From the NCBI GenBank assembly GCA_045599345.1, contig JAZRVV010000015.1, positions 1 through 64,000 of the forward strand: a stretch of DNA of 64,000 bases, in the 5' to 3' direction. Every line of letters starts with the position of its first letter. Positions within the stretch are counted from its first letter, which is position 1. This document shows, piece after piece, positions 1 through 8,442 of this stretch. A program made the translations under genes and the position numbers. The stretch comes from UBA1227 sp045599345. GTDB taxonomy: Bacteria > Bacillota > Clostridia > Oscillospirales > Acutalibacteraceae. The notes below the pieces were generated by a model. It saw only the letters and a program-made list of their open reading frames with translations, was not told where the DNA came from and did not search any database.

Positions 1-10
1 GTTTGCTCAT
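1..10 (-). CDS. Start of a divergent gene, cut by the window edge
   Basis: Read on the minus strand, the first ten bases give ATG followed by Ser and Lys codons. A good ribosome binding site (AAAGGAG) lies seven bases upstream at about 18-24. This looks like the first three codons of a gene running leftward out of the window. Nothing can be said about its product. It would share the intergenic region to 203 with the divergent WYL regulator. Confidence 0.5.
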
Positions 11-169
11 CGTCTGCTCCTTTCCAATCAGACAGCTAGAGTTATGCTCATTATGATATATTAATTTGTTTTTGTAAAACTAAAGGCAAATTTGTAAGGT
101 TAAAAGTAGTGTATTTTTTGCATTTACTAATACTAGTAAGGAAAAATGGGCTTTATCTGAGGTCCGATT

Positions 170-181
170 TATGGTACCATA
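170..181. promoter_or_regulatory. 12-bp perfect palindrome upstream of the WYL regulator
   Basis: TATGGTACCATA is a perfect palindrome ending 22 bases before the ATG at 204. A second, looser inverted repeat (TTACT-N6-AGTAA) lies at about 124-139. Their place between two divergent genes would suit an operator for autoregulation by the WYL protein, but this is inference from position only. Confidence 0.3.
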
Positions 182-203
182 GGGTTATGAAGGGGGAAGG
201 GAA

Positions 204-1205
204 ATGGCAGGAAATTCAGGATCAAAAGCTAAGGTTTTGGCAATAAATGATATCCTTCGTGAGTATACTGACGAGGACCATCCTATCACAGCAACTACAA
301 TAGCGGACATGCTTAAAAACTGTGGCCTTAGCGCAGAACGTAAAGCTATCTATAGCGATATCGATATGCTCATTGATTATGGTTATGACATTATTAAGAA
401 CCCTCCACCAGCAAAGGGTTATTACCTTGGTGAGCGCGATTTCCAGATAGCGGAGGCGAGATTGCTCATTGATGCGCTTCAGTCGTCTCAGTCGATAACT
501 GAGAAAAAGACTGAAGAAATTATCGGCAATGTCGAGAAGAGCTTATCTAGGTATCAGCGCGATACCTTGCATAGACAGCAGGTCTATGTTGAGCATAAAA
601 ACAAGAGCACCAATGAGATGCTCTATTATTGGATAGACGCCCTCTCAACGGCAATTCAGACTAAAAAGAAGGTTTGTATACATTATATTAAGAGGCGCCT
701 TATTGCTGGCGAAGAACCTAAAAATGAGGAACATATTTACAATGTAACTCCATATGCTCTTATTTGGAACGATGGACATTATTATTTGGTATGTAATAAT
801 GCAAAGTATCAAAACGCAATGCACCTTAGAATCGACAAGATTACCAAGGTCAAAATTCTTGATGATGCAGCAAGACCAATCTCAGAAGTATTTAAATACA
901 AGAGTAGCTTTGATGCTGCTGACTATCTGTCAACTCAGTTTAATATGTTCTCTGGCTCACCAGAGAGGGTAAAGATTAAGTGTAAGAATAGTGCTTGGGA
1001 CATAATTGCTGATCGCTTTGGTGAAGATGTAGCGATTATTGACCACACAGAGGATACTTTTACAATTGCTGTAAATGCGGTTGTATCAGGCCTTGTATCA
1101 TGGATTATGCAGTATGGTGATTCCATGGTGGCACTTGAGCCTCAATCATTTAGGGATCAAGTAGAAGAAAAAGCAAAGGCACTTGTAAAGGCGTACAAAG
1201 AATGA
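204..1205 (+). CDS. WYL-domain transcriptional regulator (HTH + WYL)
   Basis: A 333-residue protein with an N-terminal winged helix-turn-helix (about residues 1-70) and a central to C-terminal WYL domain (about 145-230), followed by a WCX-like C-terminal region. This is the usual size and order for the YafY/DeoR-like WYL family, which bind DNA and sense a ligand, often a nucleotide or nucleic acid, through the WYL domain. A purine-rich ribosome site (GGGGGAAGGG) precedes the ATG. The gene overlaps queH by four bases (ATGA), so the two are translationally coupled. The target and ligand cannot be read from the sequence. Confidence 0.85.
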   Translation: MAGNSGSKAKVLAINDILREYTDEDHPITATTIADMLKNCGLSAERKAIYSDIDMLIDYGYDIIKNPPPAKGYYLGERDFQIAEARLLIDALQSSQSITEKKTEEIIGNVEKSLSRYQRDTLHRQQVYVEHKNKSTNEMLYYWIDALSTAIQTKKKVCIHYIKRRLIAGEEPKNEEHIYNVTPYALIWNDGHYYLVCNNAKYQNAMHLRIDKITKVKILDDAARPISEVFKYKSSFDAADYLSTQFNMFSGSPERVKIKCKNSAWDIIADRFGEDVAIIDHTEDTFTIAVNAVVSGLVSWIMQYGDSMVALEPQSFRDQVEEKAKALVKAYKE

Positions 1206-1804
1206 ACTATCAATTAGAACTTGATAATTTAATAGAAAGTCTTGGCGACAGGCGTCCAAAGTTGCTACTTCATAGCTGCTGTGGGCCTTGTTCATCATAC
1301 GTAATTACATATTTGAATCAGTATTTTGATATTACTGTTTTGTACTTTAATCCGTCCATTGCACCGGATGAGGAGTACAATCATCGCAAGGAAGTACAAT
1401 TGTCACTTATTTCTCAGTACAATGAAACGACAGAGGATAAAGTTCAATTTATGGACTGTGATTATAATCACCAATCATTTTTGGATTTGGTTTTAGGTTT
1501 TGAAAGTGAACCAGAGGGTGGCGAGCGCTGCCATATTTGCTATCGCCAGCGCCTTGAGGCAACTGCCATACGCGCACGTGATGGCGGATTCGAATTCTTC
1601 TGTTCAACACTGTCTGTTAGTCCATATAAAAACGCAGTTGTGCTTAATGAAATAGGAATGGAATTATCCCATACTTATGAGGTTTCTTGGCTACCATCAG
1701 ACTTCAAAAAGAGGGAAGGATATAAGCAATCAATTGAACTTAGTAAAGTATATAACCTTTACAGGCAAGATTATTGCGGCTGTGAGTTCTCGAAAGGGGA
1801 ATAA
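1202..1804 (+). CDS. queH: Epoxyqueuosine reductase QueH
   Basis: A 200-residue protein of the QueH (former DUF208) family, which reduces epoxyqueuosine to queuosine in tRNA, replacing QueG in many anaerobes. The N-terminal HSCCGPC motif (about residues 24-30), the central RCHICYRQR motif and the late YCGC motif supply the conserved cysteines for the 4Fe-4S cluster and the adjacent metal site. Length is normal. It starts with ATG inside the stop of the WYL gene and ends two bases before the aldo/keto reductase, so the three genes form one transcription unit. Confidence 0.92.
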   Translation: MNYQLELDNLIESLGDRRPKLLLHSCCGPCSSYVITYLNQYFDITVLYFNPSIAPDEEYNHRKEVQLSLISQYNETTEDKVQFMDCDYNHQSFLDLVLGFESEPEGGERCHICYRQRLEATAIRARDGGFEFFCSTLSVSPYKNAVVLNEIGMELSHTYEVSWLPSDFKKREGYKQSIELSKVYNLYRQDYCGCEFSKGE

Positions 1805-1806
1805 AA

Positions 1807-2988
1807 ATGAAGTATAGAAAAGACAAAAACGGCGTCGAGATTTCACAACTCGGATACGGCTGTATGAGGTTTACAAAAAAGGGCGGTTCTATTGATTACG
1901 AAAGGGCCGAACAAGAGGTCATATATGCTATTGAGCATGGCGTAAACTACCTAGATACGGCATATCTCTACTCTGGAAGTGAGGAGTGCCTTGGTAAAAT
2001 CCTTGCAAATAACAATCTCCGTGACAAGGTTATGATTGCGACAAAACTTCCTCAGTATTTGATGCACAGCAGTGCTCAAATTGAGAAGACTTTTAATGAG
2101 GAACTAAAGAGACTTCAGACAGATTACGTCGACTATTACCTTATGCACATGTTCACCGAGATAACCGAGTGGGAAAATTTGAAGTCGCTCGGTATTGAGG
2201 ACTGGATTGCAAAGCACAAGGCTGATGGAAGTATCAAAAATATTGGCTTCTCCTACCACGGAGATTCTGCAATGTTTATACGAATCCTTGAAGCATATGA
2301 TTGGGATTTCTGTCAGATTCAGTATAACTATCTTGATGAGAACACTCAGGCAGGCCGTGTCGGTCTGGAAACGGCTGAGAAAATGGGCATTCCTGTTATC
2401 ATCATGGAGCCATTGCGCGGTGGCAAACTTGTCAATTTGCCAGATGACGCGCAGGCAGTTATGAAAAAGACCAGACCGGACTACACCCCTGCCGAGTGGG
2501 GCCTTCGCTGGCTTTGGAACCAGCCAGGCGTAACATGCGTACTCTCCGGTATGAACTCAATGGAGATGGTAGAGGAGAATGTCCGTATCGCATCAGAGGC
2601 AGAGGTAGGCTCTTTCACAGATGAGGACTTTGCTACAATAGAGGATGTTAAAAGGATTATCCGTTCTAAGGAAAAGGTTGGCTGCACTGGTTGCCGTTAC
2701 TGCATGCCATGCCCAAAGGGCGTCGACATACCAACCATTTTCTACTATTACAATTTGATGTATGTCGACAAGAAGCTCCCTGCTCGTTTCAACTATGCCC
2801 AGGTAATTGGCACGCGAAACGAGCCTGGATTTGCAACGCAGTGCATAGGCTGCGGCAAGTGCGAACAGCATTGCCCGCAGCACATCAACATTAGGGAAAT
2901 GCTAAAGGAAGCAGACAAGGATTTGCGACCTGTTGCATTCAAAGTTGGCACATCAATTGCAAAGCAATTTATGACTAAAAAGGGCTAA
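1807..2988 (+). CDS. Aldo/keto reductase with C-terminal 4Fe-4S motifs
   Basis: A 393-residue protein. The N-terminal 280 residues are an aldo/keto reductase barrel with the Asp/Tyr pair in YLDTAYLY (about residues 48-55), a Lys in ATKLP and His in YYLMHMF, which match the catalytic tetrad. The C-terminal 100 residues carry two ferredoxin-like cysteine clusters, CTGCRYCMPCP and CIGCGKCEQHCP. This fused form is common in clostridia and is usually annotated as a 4Fe-4S-binding aldo/keto reductase; the natural substrate is unknown. It is the last gene of the WYL-queH unit and is followed by a strong terminator. Confidence 0.9.
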   Translation: MKYRKDKNGVEISQLGYGCMRFTKKGGSIDYERAEQEVIYAIEHGVNYLDTAYLYSGSEECLGKILANNNLRDKVMIATKLPQYLMHSSAQIEKTFNEELKRLQTDYVDYYLMHMFTEITEWENLKSLGIEDWIAKHKADGSIKNIGFSYHGDSAMFIRILEAYDWDFCQIQYNYLDENTQAGRVGLETAEKMGIPVIIMEPLRGGKLVNLPDDAQAVMKKTRPDYTPAEWGLRWLWNQPGVTCVLSGMNSMEMVEENVRIASEAEVGSFTDEDFATIEDVKRIIRSKEKVGCTGCRYCMPCPKGVDIPTIFYYYNLMYVDKKLPARFNYAQVIGTRNEPGFATQCIGCGKCEQHCPQHINIREMLKEADKDLRPVAFKVGTSIAKQFMTKKG

Positions 2989-2999
2989 GATAAAAACGT

Positions 3000-3028
3000 G
3001 ACCCGCTCGATTGTCGAGCGGGTCTTTT
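3000..3028. terminator. Bidirectional intrinsic terminator
   Basis: An 11-bp perfect stem (GACCCGCTCGA / TCGAGCGGGTC, 3000-3010 and 3014-3024) with a three-base loop is followed by TTTT on the plus strand and, read the other way, by a T run from the A-rich left flank. It separates the converging reductase and hydrolase genes. Confidence 0.9.
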
Positions 3029-3036
3029 GCTTTATA

Positions 3037-4005
3037 TTACTTTTTGAGAAGAGGGTTGTGTGCATTGTAGAAATCAAGCTGATCCTTGAGTACTTCTGCC
3101 TTGATCTTGCCCTCGTTGTGTATTTCGTGTTTGCCGTGATAGAGCTTCATTCTAACATCATGGCCAGTTCTTTGAAGCTTGTTAAATGCTTCCTTTGGAC
3201 CGATTGTATAAGCACCTGCAAGGTCAGCCTTACCTGATACTACAAAAATTGGAAGCTCAAGTGGAACCTTCTTTGCCCAACCGTGTCTTCCTGCATTGAG
3301 TGTAGATGGGAACATATCAAGCAATGTTGTTGAGAAGAGAAGTGTTGTATATGGATTGTTGAAATAAGTGTAGCGGTTGTCATAGTCATATGAGAGCCAG
3401 TCTGTTGTGAGCTTACCCATGAGGTCCATCTTGTTGTTTGTAATCTCCTCAGAGATTGGGTTCTCGCTAAACTTTGCTTCGTTAGCTGCTACTTCTTTGC
3501 CAAAGTTGCAAACGAACTTTGCAGCTGTGTAGAAGATAGGGTTAAGAAGGAAAGCATAGCTTGGGATTGGAACTGTACCGCAGATAACGCAAGCTGCAAG
3601 TCCCTTGCCGTACTTTGAGATGTATGTACGAGTCATGAGTGAACCGAGGCTGTGACCATAGAGCATGTATGGAAGCTTTGGATACTGCTTCTGCATAAGT
3701 TTGCGAAGAGTATTCATGTCCTCAACCATCCACTTGCCTGCCTTTGGAGGATAGACACCTCTGTTTGCAAGACCACATGTCTTGCCGTGTCCCAAGTGGT
3801 CCTGTCCACAAACGATGTAGCCCTCTTTTGCAAGGTAGCGAGCCATCTCGTCATAACGTTCAATGTACTCAGCCCAGCCATGTGTGAGCTGGATAATGCC
3901 GATTGGCTTTTTGATTGAGTCGTCCTTCCATACGGCATAGAATATATCGATATCGTATGCTTTACATGTTGATTTGTAAGTGCTAGTTGTTTTAACAATT
4001 GCCAA
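3037..4005 (-). CDS. Alpha/beta hydrolase, monoacylglycerol lipase / S33-like
   Basis: A 322-residue serine hydrolase of the lysophospholipase/monoacylglycerol lipase type. The oxyanion region is QLTHGWAEY (about residue 38-46), the nucleophile elbow is YGHSLGS (Ser at about residue 119), and a late GKHEIHNE segment supplies the His. An Asp in SGKADLAG is a fitting acid. No signal peptide or membrane segment is seen, so it is probably cytoplasmic. The start is TTG at 4005, behind a GGGGG ribosome site. The gene diverges from the hydrogenase operon, and a TGTCCAAA heptamer-like site (4027-4034) lies just upstream of it. Confidence 0.85.
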   Translation of the reverse strand: MAIVKTTSTYKSTCKAYDIDIFYAVWKDDSIKKPIGIIQLTHGWAEYIERYDEMARYLAKEGYIVCGQDHLGHGKTCGLANRGVYPPKAGKWMVEDMNTLRKLMQKQYPKLPYMLYGHSLGSLMTRTYISKYGKGLAACVICGTVPIPSYAFLLNPIFYTAAKFVCNFGKEVAANEAKFSENPISEEITNNKMDLMGKLTTDWLSYDYDNRYTYFNNPYTTLLFSTTLLDMFPSTLNAGRHGWAKKVPLELPIFVVSGKADLAGAYTIGPKEAFNKLQRTGHDVRMKLYHGKHEIHNEGKIKAEVLKDQLDFYNAHNPLLKK

Positions 4006-4096
4006 AATAATTACCCCCTAATTGTTTGTCCAAAGAAGAATTATATACTTTTTCTCGAATAAGTAAATATTGAGAAGGTTAATGTATATGTATTTC

Positions 4097-4246
4097 TGGA
4101 TAAATGGACATGTGTAGCGCAACTTTGGACAGAAATGAAAATGTGTACAAAAAGTATTTTAGACATTTGTGCATGTAAATGAACTTTGTTTTTGGCATTC
4201 AAAAATGGCACCCCTCTGCCCACAATTATGGTAAAATAAATATGTC
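4097..4246 (+). promoter_or_regulatory. Conserved upstream element A (TGGACA repeats to -10) of the hydrogenase operon
   Basis: This region aligns without a gap, at a constant offset of 4346 bases, with 8443-8592 upstream of the formate operon. Conserved blocks are TGGATAAATGGACA (4097-4110), GCAACTTTGGACA (4119-4131), AATGTGTACAAAAAGT (4140-4155) and GTAAATGAACTTT (4175-4187). From 4097 to 4187 about 73 of 91 bases match by hand count. TGGACA starts at 4105 and 4126, 21 bases apart, with a TGTACA variant at 4144. Downstream blocks TGCCCA (4217) and an extended -10 are also kept in register. The protein that binds is unknown. Confidence 0.75.
4229..4237 (+). promoter_or_regulatory. Extended -10 promoter element for the hydrogenase operon
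   Basis: TGgTAAAAT fits an extended -10 (TGn plus -10 hexamer). No good -35 box stands 16-18 bases upstream, which suits a promoter that needs an activator. The matching element at 8575-8583 sits at exactly the same distance from the TGGACA boxes. The transcript would start near 4244. Confidence 0.55.
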
Positions 4247-4274
4247 TTAAATTAAAAAGGGGAGGCGTGTTCTT

Positions 4275-4808
4275 TTGAAAAAGAAAATGAGCTCCATACC
4301 TTTCAAAGGTACACCGGAGCAAGAGGCCAAACTTGACGCTGTAATCGCAGAACTTCGCGGTGAGAAGGGCTGTCTTATGCCTATTATGCAGCAGGCACAG
4401 GACATCTATGGTTACCTTCCACAGGAAGTACAAGTGATGATTGCAACCAAGCTTGGTATTCCAGCAGAAGAAGTATTTGGTGTAGCAACATTCTATTCAA
4501 TGTTCAACCTATCACCAAAGGGCAAGTTTAGAATTAGCGTATGTCTTGGTACAGCTTGCTATGTTAAGGGCTCTTATGAGGTGCTCACTAAAATTTGCGA
4601 ACTCCTTGAAATAGAGCCAGGTGAATGTACACCAGACGGACTCTTTTCAATAGAGGCTTGCCGTTGCGTAGGCGCTTGCGGATTGGCTCCTGTTATGATG
4701 ATAAATGATGACGTTTATGGACGCCTTAAGGCATCAGAGGTTGAGGAGATAATCAACAAGTACAGAGAATTTGAAAAGGAGGAGACAGAGTATGAAAACA
4801 TGGGCTGA
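4275..4808 (+). CDS. NuoE-like 24 kDa subunit (thioredoxin-like 2Fe-2S) of the hydrogenase complex
   Basis: A 177-residue NuoE/HydC/HndA-type protein. The N-terminal helical part (about 15-85, with QQAQDIYGYLP) is followed by the thioredoxin-like 2Fe-2S domain with Cys ligands in CLGTAC and CRCVGAC. It passes electrons between the NuoF-like flavin subunit and the other clusters. The likely start is TTG at 4275, ten bases after an AGGGGAGG site; the ATG at 4287 is too far from it. The next gene begins 17 bases before this stop, so translation is coupled. It is the first of three such subunits in the window. Confidence 0.92.
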   Translation: MKKKMSSIPFKGTPEQEAKLDAVIAELRGEKGCLMPIMQQAQDIYGYLPQEVQVMIATKLGIPAEEVFGVATFYSMFNLSPKGKFRISVCLGTACYVKGSYEVLTKICELLEIEPGECTPDGLFSIEACRCVGACGLAPVMMINDDVYGRLKASEVEEIINKYREFEKEETEYENMG

Positions 4809-6642
4809 GTTACAAGCTATCAAGGCTGATGTAAATGCTAGAGTTTTTGAAGCTTCTGATCCTTCAAAAATTAGAATTTTAGTTGGCCTTGCTACTTGCG
4901 GTATTGCTGCTGGTGCTATGCCAGTATTTGACGCATTTAAGCAAAAGGCAGAGGGTAACGCAAATGTTACTGTTGGCCAGGTTGGTTGTATTGGTATGTG
5001 CCAGTATGAACCAATTGTTGAGGTAGTTCAACCTGGTATGCCTAGGATTACGTATGTCAAGATGGATGCCGAAAAGGCAGCTCGTGTTTATGAAGAGCAC
5101 ATTCTTGGCGGTCATGTAGTAACAGATTTCCTCCTCAAGGAAAACGGTGCAGCCGTACATTCACTTGAAGAGACAACATTTTATAAACTTCAGAAGAGAA
5201 TTGCTCTTAGAAACTGCGGTATCATCAATCCAGAGGATATTGATGAGTACATAGCAAAGGACGGCTATGCAGCACTCAACAAAGTAATCTCTGGTATGAC
5301 ATCACAGGATGTAATTCAAGTTATGTTGGATTCTGGCCTTCGCGGTCGTGGCGGCGCAGGCTTCCCAACAGGTAGAAAATGGTCATTCGCAGCAGCAAAC
5401 CAGGCTCCACAGAAGTATGTTTGCTGTAATGCTGACGAGGGTGACCCAGGTGCATTTATGGACCGTTCTGTTTTGGAGGGCGACCCACATGCACTCCTTG
5501 AGGCAATGACAATTGCTGGTTTTGCAATTGGTGCAACACAGGGTTATATCTATGTTCGTGCTGAGTATCCAGTAGCTGTTAAGCGCCTTAACATCGCTAT
5601 CAAGCAGGCTCACGAGTATGGCCTTCTTGGTAACAACATCATGGGAACAGACTTCTGCTTCGACATTGGCATCCGTCTCGGTGCTGGTGCTTTCGTATGC
5701 GGTGAGGAGACAGCCCTTATGACTTCTATTGAGGGTAAGCGCGGCGAGCCTCGTCCACGTCCTCCATTCCCAGCAGTTAAGGGCCTTTTCGAGAGCCCAA
5801 CAATCCTCAACAACGTTGAGACTTATGCAAACGTTGCTCAGATTATTCTCAATGGTGCTGATTGGTTTGCATCAATGGGTACTGAAAAGTCAAAGGGCAC
5901 CAAGGTATTCGCACTTGGTGGCAAGATCAACAACACAGGTCTTGTAGAGGTTCCAATGGGCACAACACTTAGAACAGTTGTTGAGCAGATTGGTGGCGGT
6001 ATTCCAAATGGCAAGAAGTTTAAGGCTGCTCAGACAGGCGGTCCTTCTGGCGGATGTATCCCATTTGAGCACTTTGATGTTCAGATTGACTATGACAACC
6101 TCATTGCTATCGGTTCAATGATGGGTTCTGGTGGACTTATCGTTATGGACGAGGACAACTGTATGGTTGATATCGCAAAATTCTTCCTCGACTTTACAGT
6201 TGATGAGTCTTGCGGTAAATGCACACCTTGTCGTATCGGTACCAAGAGGCTCTATGAGCTCCTTGAGAAGATTACAACAGGTGAGGGTGAAATGAGCGAT
6301 ATCGATGAGCTTGAGGCTCTCGCAGCTCATATCAAGGACAACTCACTCTGCGGTCTTGGACAGACAGCTCCAAACCCAGTACTCTCAACACTTCGTTACT
6401 TTAGAAACGAGTACGAGGCTCATATTGTTGATAAGAAGTGCCCATCACATGTATGTCGTCAACTTCTTACATTTACAATTGACCCTGAAAAGTGTGTTGG
6501 TTGTACCAAGTGTGCTAGAAACTGCCCAGCTAATGCTATTACTGGTACAGTTAAGGAACCACATGTAATAGATCATGATAAGTGCGTAAAGTGCAGCGTT
6601 TGTATGCAGAACTGTGCATTTGGCGCAATTACAAAGGACTAA
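4792..6642 (+). CDS. NuoF-like NADH/flavin subunit of the hydrogenase complex
   Basis: A 616-residue NuoF/HydB/HndC-type subunit. Order: N-terminal thioredoxin-like domain with ATCGIAAGA and GCIGMC (about residues 34-71), NADH/FMN-binding core with GLRGRGGAGFPTGRKW, ADEGDPGAFMDR and GAGAFVCGEETAL, the 4Fe-4S motif SCGKCTPCRIG, and two C-terminal ferredoxin motifs CVGCTKCARNCP and CVKCSVCMQNC. FMN and NADH sites plus the extra C-terminal clusters are typical of electron-bifurcating enzymes rather than simple NADH dehydrogenases. The start at 4792 has an AAAGGAGGA site eight bases upstream; an upstream in-frame TTG at 4771 has none. The N-terminal domain shows three rather than four candidate cysteines. 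Confidence 0.93.
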   Translation: MKTWAELQAIKADVNARVFEASDPSKIRILVGLATCGIAAGAMPVFDAFKQKAEGNANVTVGQVGCIGMCQYEPIVEVVQPGMPRITYVKMDAEKAARVYEEHILGGHVVTDFLLKENGAAVHSLEETTFYKLQKRIALRNCGIINPEDIDEYIAKDGYAALNKVISGMTSQDVIQVMLDSGLRGRGGAGFPTGRKWSFAAANQAPQKYVCCNADEGDPGAFMDRSVLEGDPHALLEAMTIAGFAIGATQGYIYVRAEYPVAVKRLNIAIKQAHEYGLLGNNIMGTDFCFDIGIRLGAGAFVCGEETALMTSIEGKRGEPRPRPPFPAVKGLFESPTILNNVETYANVAQIILNGADWFASMGTEKSKGTKVFALGGKINNTGLVEVPMGTTLRTVVEQIGGGIPNGKKFKAAQTGGPSGGCIPFEHFDVQIDYDNLIAIGSMMGSGGLIVMDEDNCMVDIAKFFLDFTVDESCGKCTPCRIGTKRLYELLEKITTGEGEMSDIDELEALAAHIKDNSLCGLGQTAPNPVLSTLRYFRNEYEAHIVDKKCPSHVCRQLLTFTIDPEKCVGCTKCARNCPANAITGTVKEPHVIDHDKCVKCSVCMQNCAFGAITKD

Positions 6643-6658
6643 GAGAGGGGTGTGCTTT

Positions 6659-8401
6659 ATGGATATGATTAACATTACAATAAACGGTACACCACTTAGT
6701 GTACCAGCTGGTACTACAATTCTCGAAGCAGCTAGAACAATGGGTATGGAAATCCCAACTCTCTGCTACATGAAGGGCAAGAACGAAATCGGTGCTTGCC
6801 GTATCTGTATGGTAGAAGTAGTTGGCGCCAAGACATTGGTTGCTGCATGTGTTATGCCTGTATCAGAAGGCATGGAAATCAAGACACGCTCTGAGCGTGT
6901 ACTCAAGGCAAGAAAGAGAACAATCGAGCTCATTATGTCAAACCATAATTGCTCATGCCTCTCATGCGACCGCTCAGAAAACTGTGAGCTTCAGACACTC
7001 GCTCGTAACTATGGCGTAGAGTTTGATGCTTACAAGGGCGGAGAAAAGACAGAGGTTGAACTTGATGAGAGTTCACCATCTATCATCCGCGACGACTCAA
7101 AATGTATCCTTTGCCGCCGCTGTGTTGCAACTTGCCGTGAGCAGACAGGCGTTATCGGCGCGAACCACAGAGGCTTTGACACTAGCATCGGCTGCGCATT
7201 CGAATTGAATCTTGCGGATGTATCTTGCGTAAACTGCGGACAGTGCATCGAGGCATGCCCAGTTGGCGCTTTGAAGGAAAAGGATCAAATTTCTGAAGTA
7301 TTCGCTGCTATTAACGACCCATCCAAGACAGTTGTTGTTCAGACTGCTCCTGCAGTTCGTGCAGCTATTGCAGAGGGCTTTGGTAAGCCAATCGGAACAA
7401 TGGGCAAGGGCAAGATGGTTGCTGCTCTTCGCAGACTTGGTTTTGACAAGGTATTCGATACCAACTTCACAGCTGACCTTACAATCATGGAAGAGGGCAC
7501 AGAGCTCATCGGCCGTGTACAAAACGGTGGAGTATTGCCAATGATTACATCATGTTCACCAGGATGGATTAAGTACTGTGAGCATTATTTCCCAGAGTTC
7601 CTTCCAAACCTCTCAACATGTAAGTCACCACAGCAGATGTTTGGTGCTACAATCAAGACATGGTGGGCCAAGAGAAACAACATCGATCCAAAGGATATCG
7701 TTTCAGTATCAATCATGCCTTGTACAGCAAAGAAGTTTGAGGTAGGTCGTCCTGAGATGCAGGCAGCAGGTGTTCCTGATGTTGACTATGCACTCACAAC
7801 CCGTGAACTTGTCAAGATGATTAAGCGCGCTGGCATTGTTTGGGATGTGCTTCCTGATGAGGAATTTGATTCACCTCTTGGTGAGGGTACAGGTGCAGCT
7901 GTAATCTTTGGTGCTACTGGTGGCGTTATGGAAGCTGCTCTTCGTACAGCAGTTGATGTACTCTCAGGCTCTGAGAATGCAGAAATTGAATACAAAGAAG
8001 TTCGTGGCATGGATGGTATCAAGGAGGCTTCTTACACAGTTGGTGGTCTTACACTCAACGTTGCTATCGCATCTGGCCTTCAGAATGCCAAGAAAGTTCT
8101 CGAGTCAGTTAAGAATGGCGAGAAGAACTATCACTTCATTGAAATCATGTGCTGCCCAGGCGGTTGTATTAACGGTGGCGGTCAGCCAATCCAGCCTAAC
8201 TGGATTCGTGAGACAATTGATGTCAAGGGCCTTCGCGCAGGCGTTCTCTATCAAGAGGATCTTGATCTCCCAGAGAGAAAGTCACATCACAACTCAGCAG
8301 TTGGTGTTGTTTACAGTGAGTATTTCGAGAAACCAAATAGCCATATTGCTCATGAGGTTCTCCATACTACTTACACAGACAGGTCAAAGGCTGTAAAATA
8401 A
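6659..8401 (+). CDS. hydA: [FeFe] hydrogenase catalytic subunit, multimeric NADH/ferredoxin-linked type
   Basis: A 580-residue [FeFe] hydrogenase. Order: N-terminal 2Fe-2S domain (about 1-80, CxxxxxxxxxxCRIC), a His/Cys3 4Fe-4S site (SNHNCSCLSC...C), two 4Fe-4S ferredoxin motifs (CILCRRCVATC, CVNCGQCIEACP) and the H-cluster domain. H-cluster motifs are TSCSPGW (about 296), MPCTAKKFE (about 352) and MCCPGGCINGGGQP (about 496). With the two preceding genes this is a trimer like Thermotoga HydABC or Hnd, expected to make H2 from NADH and reduced ferredoxin together, or the reverse. The ATG at 6659 follows an AGAGAGGGG site. L1 has Ser where many enzymes have a second Cys. Maturases HydE, F and G are not in the window. 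Confidence 0.95.
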   Translation: MDMINITINGTPLSVPAGTTILEAARTMGMEIPTLCYMKGKNEIGACRICMVEVVGAKTLVAACVMPVSEGMEIKTRSERVLKARKRTIELIMSNHNCSCLSCDRSENCELQTLARNYGVEFDAYKGGEKTEVELDESSPSIIRDDSKCILCRRCVATCREQTGVIGANHRGFDTSIGCAFELNLADVSCVNCGQCIEACPVGALKEKDQISEVFAAINDPSKTVVVQTAPAVRAAIAEGFGKPIGTMGKGKMVAALRRLGFDKVFDTNFTADLTIMEEGTELIGRVQNGGVLPMITSCSPGWIKYCEHYFPEFLPNLSTCKSPQQMFGATIKTWWAKRNNIDPKDIVSVSIMPCTAKKFEVGRPEMQAAGVPDVDYALTTRELVKMIKRAGIVWDVLPDEEFDSPLGEGTGAAVIFGATGGVMEAALRTAVDVLSGSENAEIEYKEVRGMDGIKEASYTVGGLTLNVAIASGLQNAKKVLESVKNGEKNYHFIEIMCCPGGCINGGGQPIQPNWIRETIDVKGLRAGVLYQEDLDLPERKSHHNSAVGVVYSEYFEKPNSHIAHEVLHTTYTDRSKAVK

Positions 8402-8410
8402 AATCAATTT

Positions 8411-8440
8411 TGGGCCCCTTTTGAGGGGCCCATTTCTTTT
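8411..8440 (+). terminator. Intrinsic terminator of the hydrogenase operon
   Basis: A nine-base-pair GC-rich stem (TGGGCCCCT / AGGGGCCCA, 8411-8419 and 8424-8432) with a four-base loop is followed by TTTCTTTTTTT. It directly precedes conserved element B of the next operon. Confidence 0.9.
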
Positions 8441-8442
8441 TT

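Noticed and set aside
4206..4221. A sigma-54-like -24/-12 pattern (GG...GC) shared by elements A and B
   Set aside because: The spacing is GG-N9-GC in both, one base short of the strict N10 of sigma-54 promoters, and the conserved extended -10 nearby explains the region better.
4771..4791. TTG start giving seven extra residues on the first NuoF-like protein
   Set aside because: It lies on the ribosome binding site used by ATG 4792 and has no site of its own.
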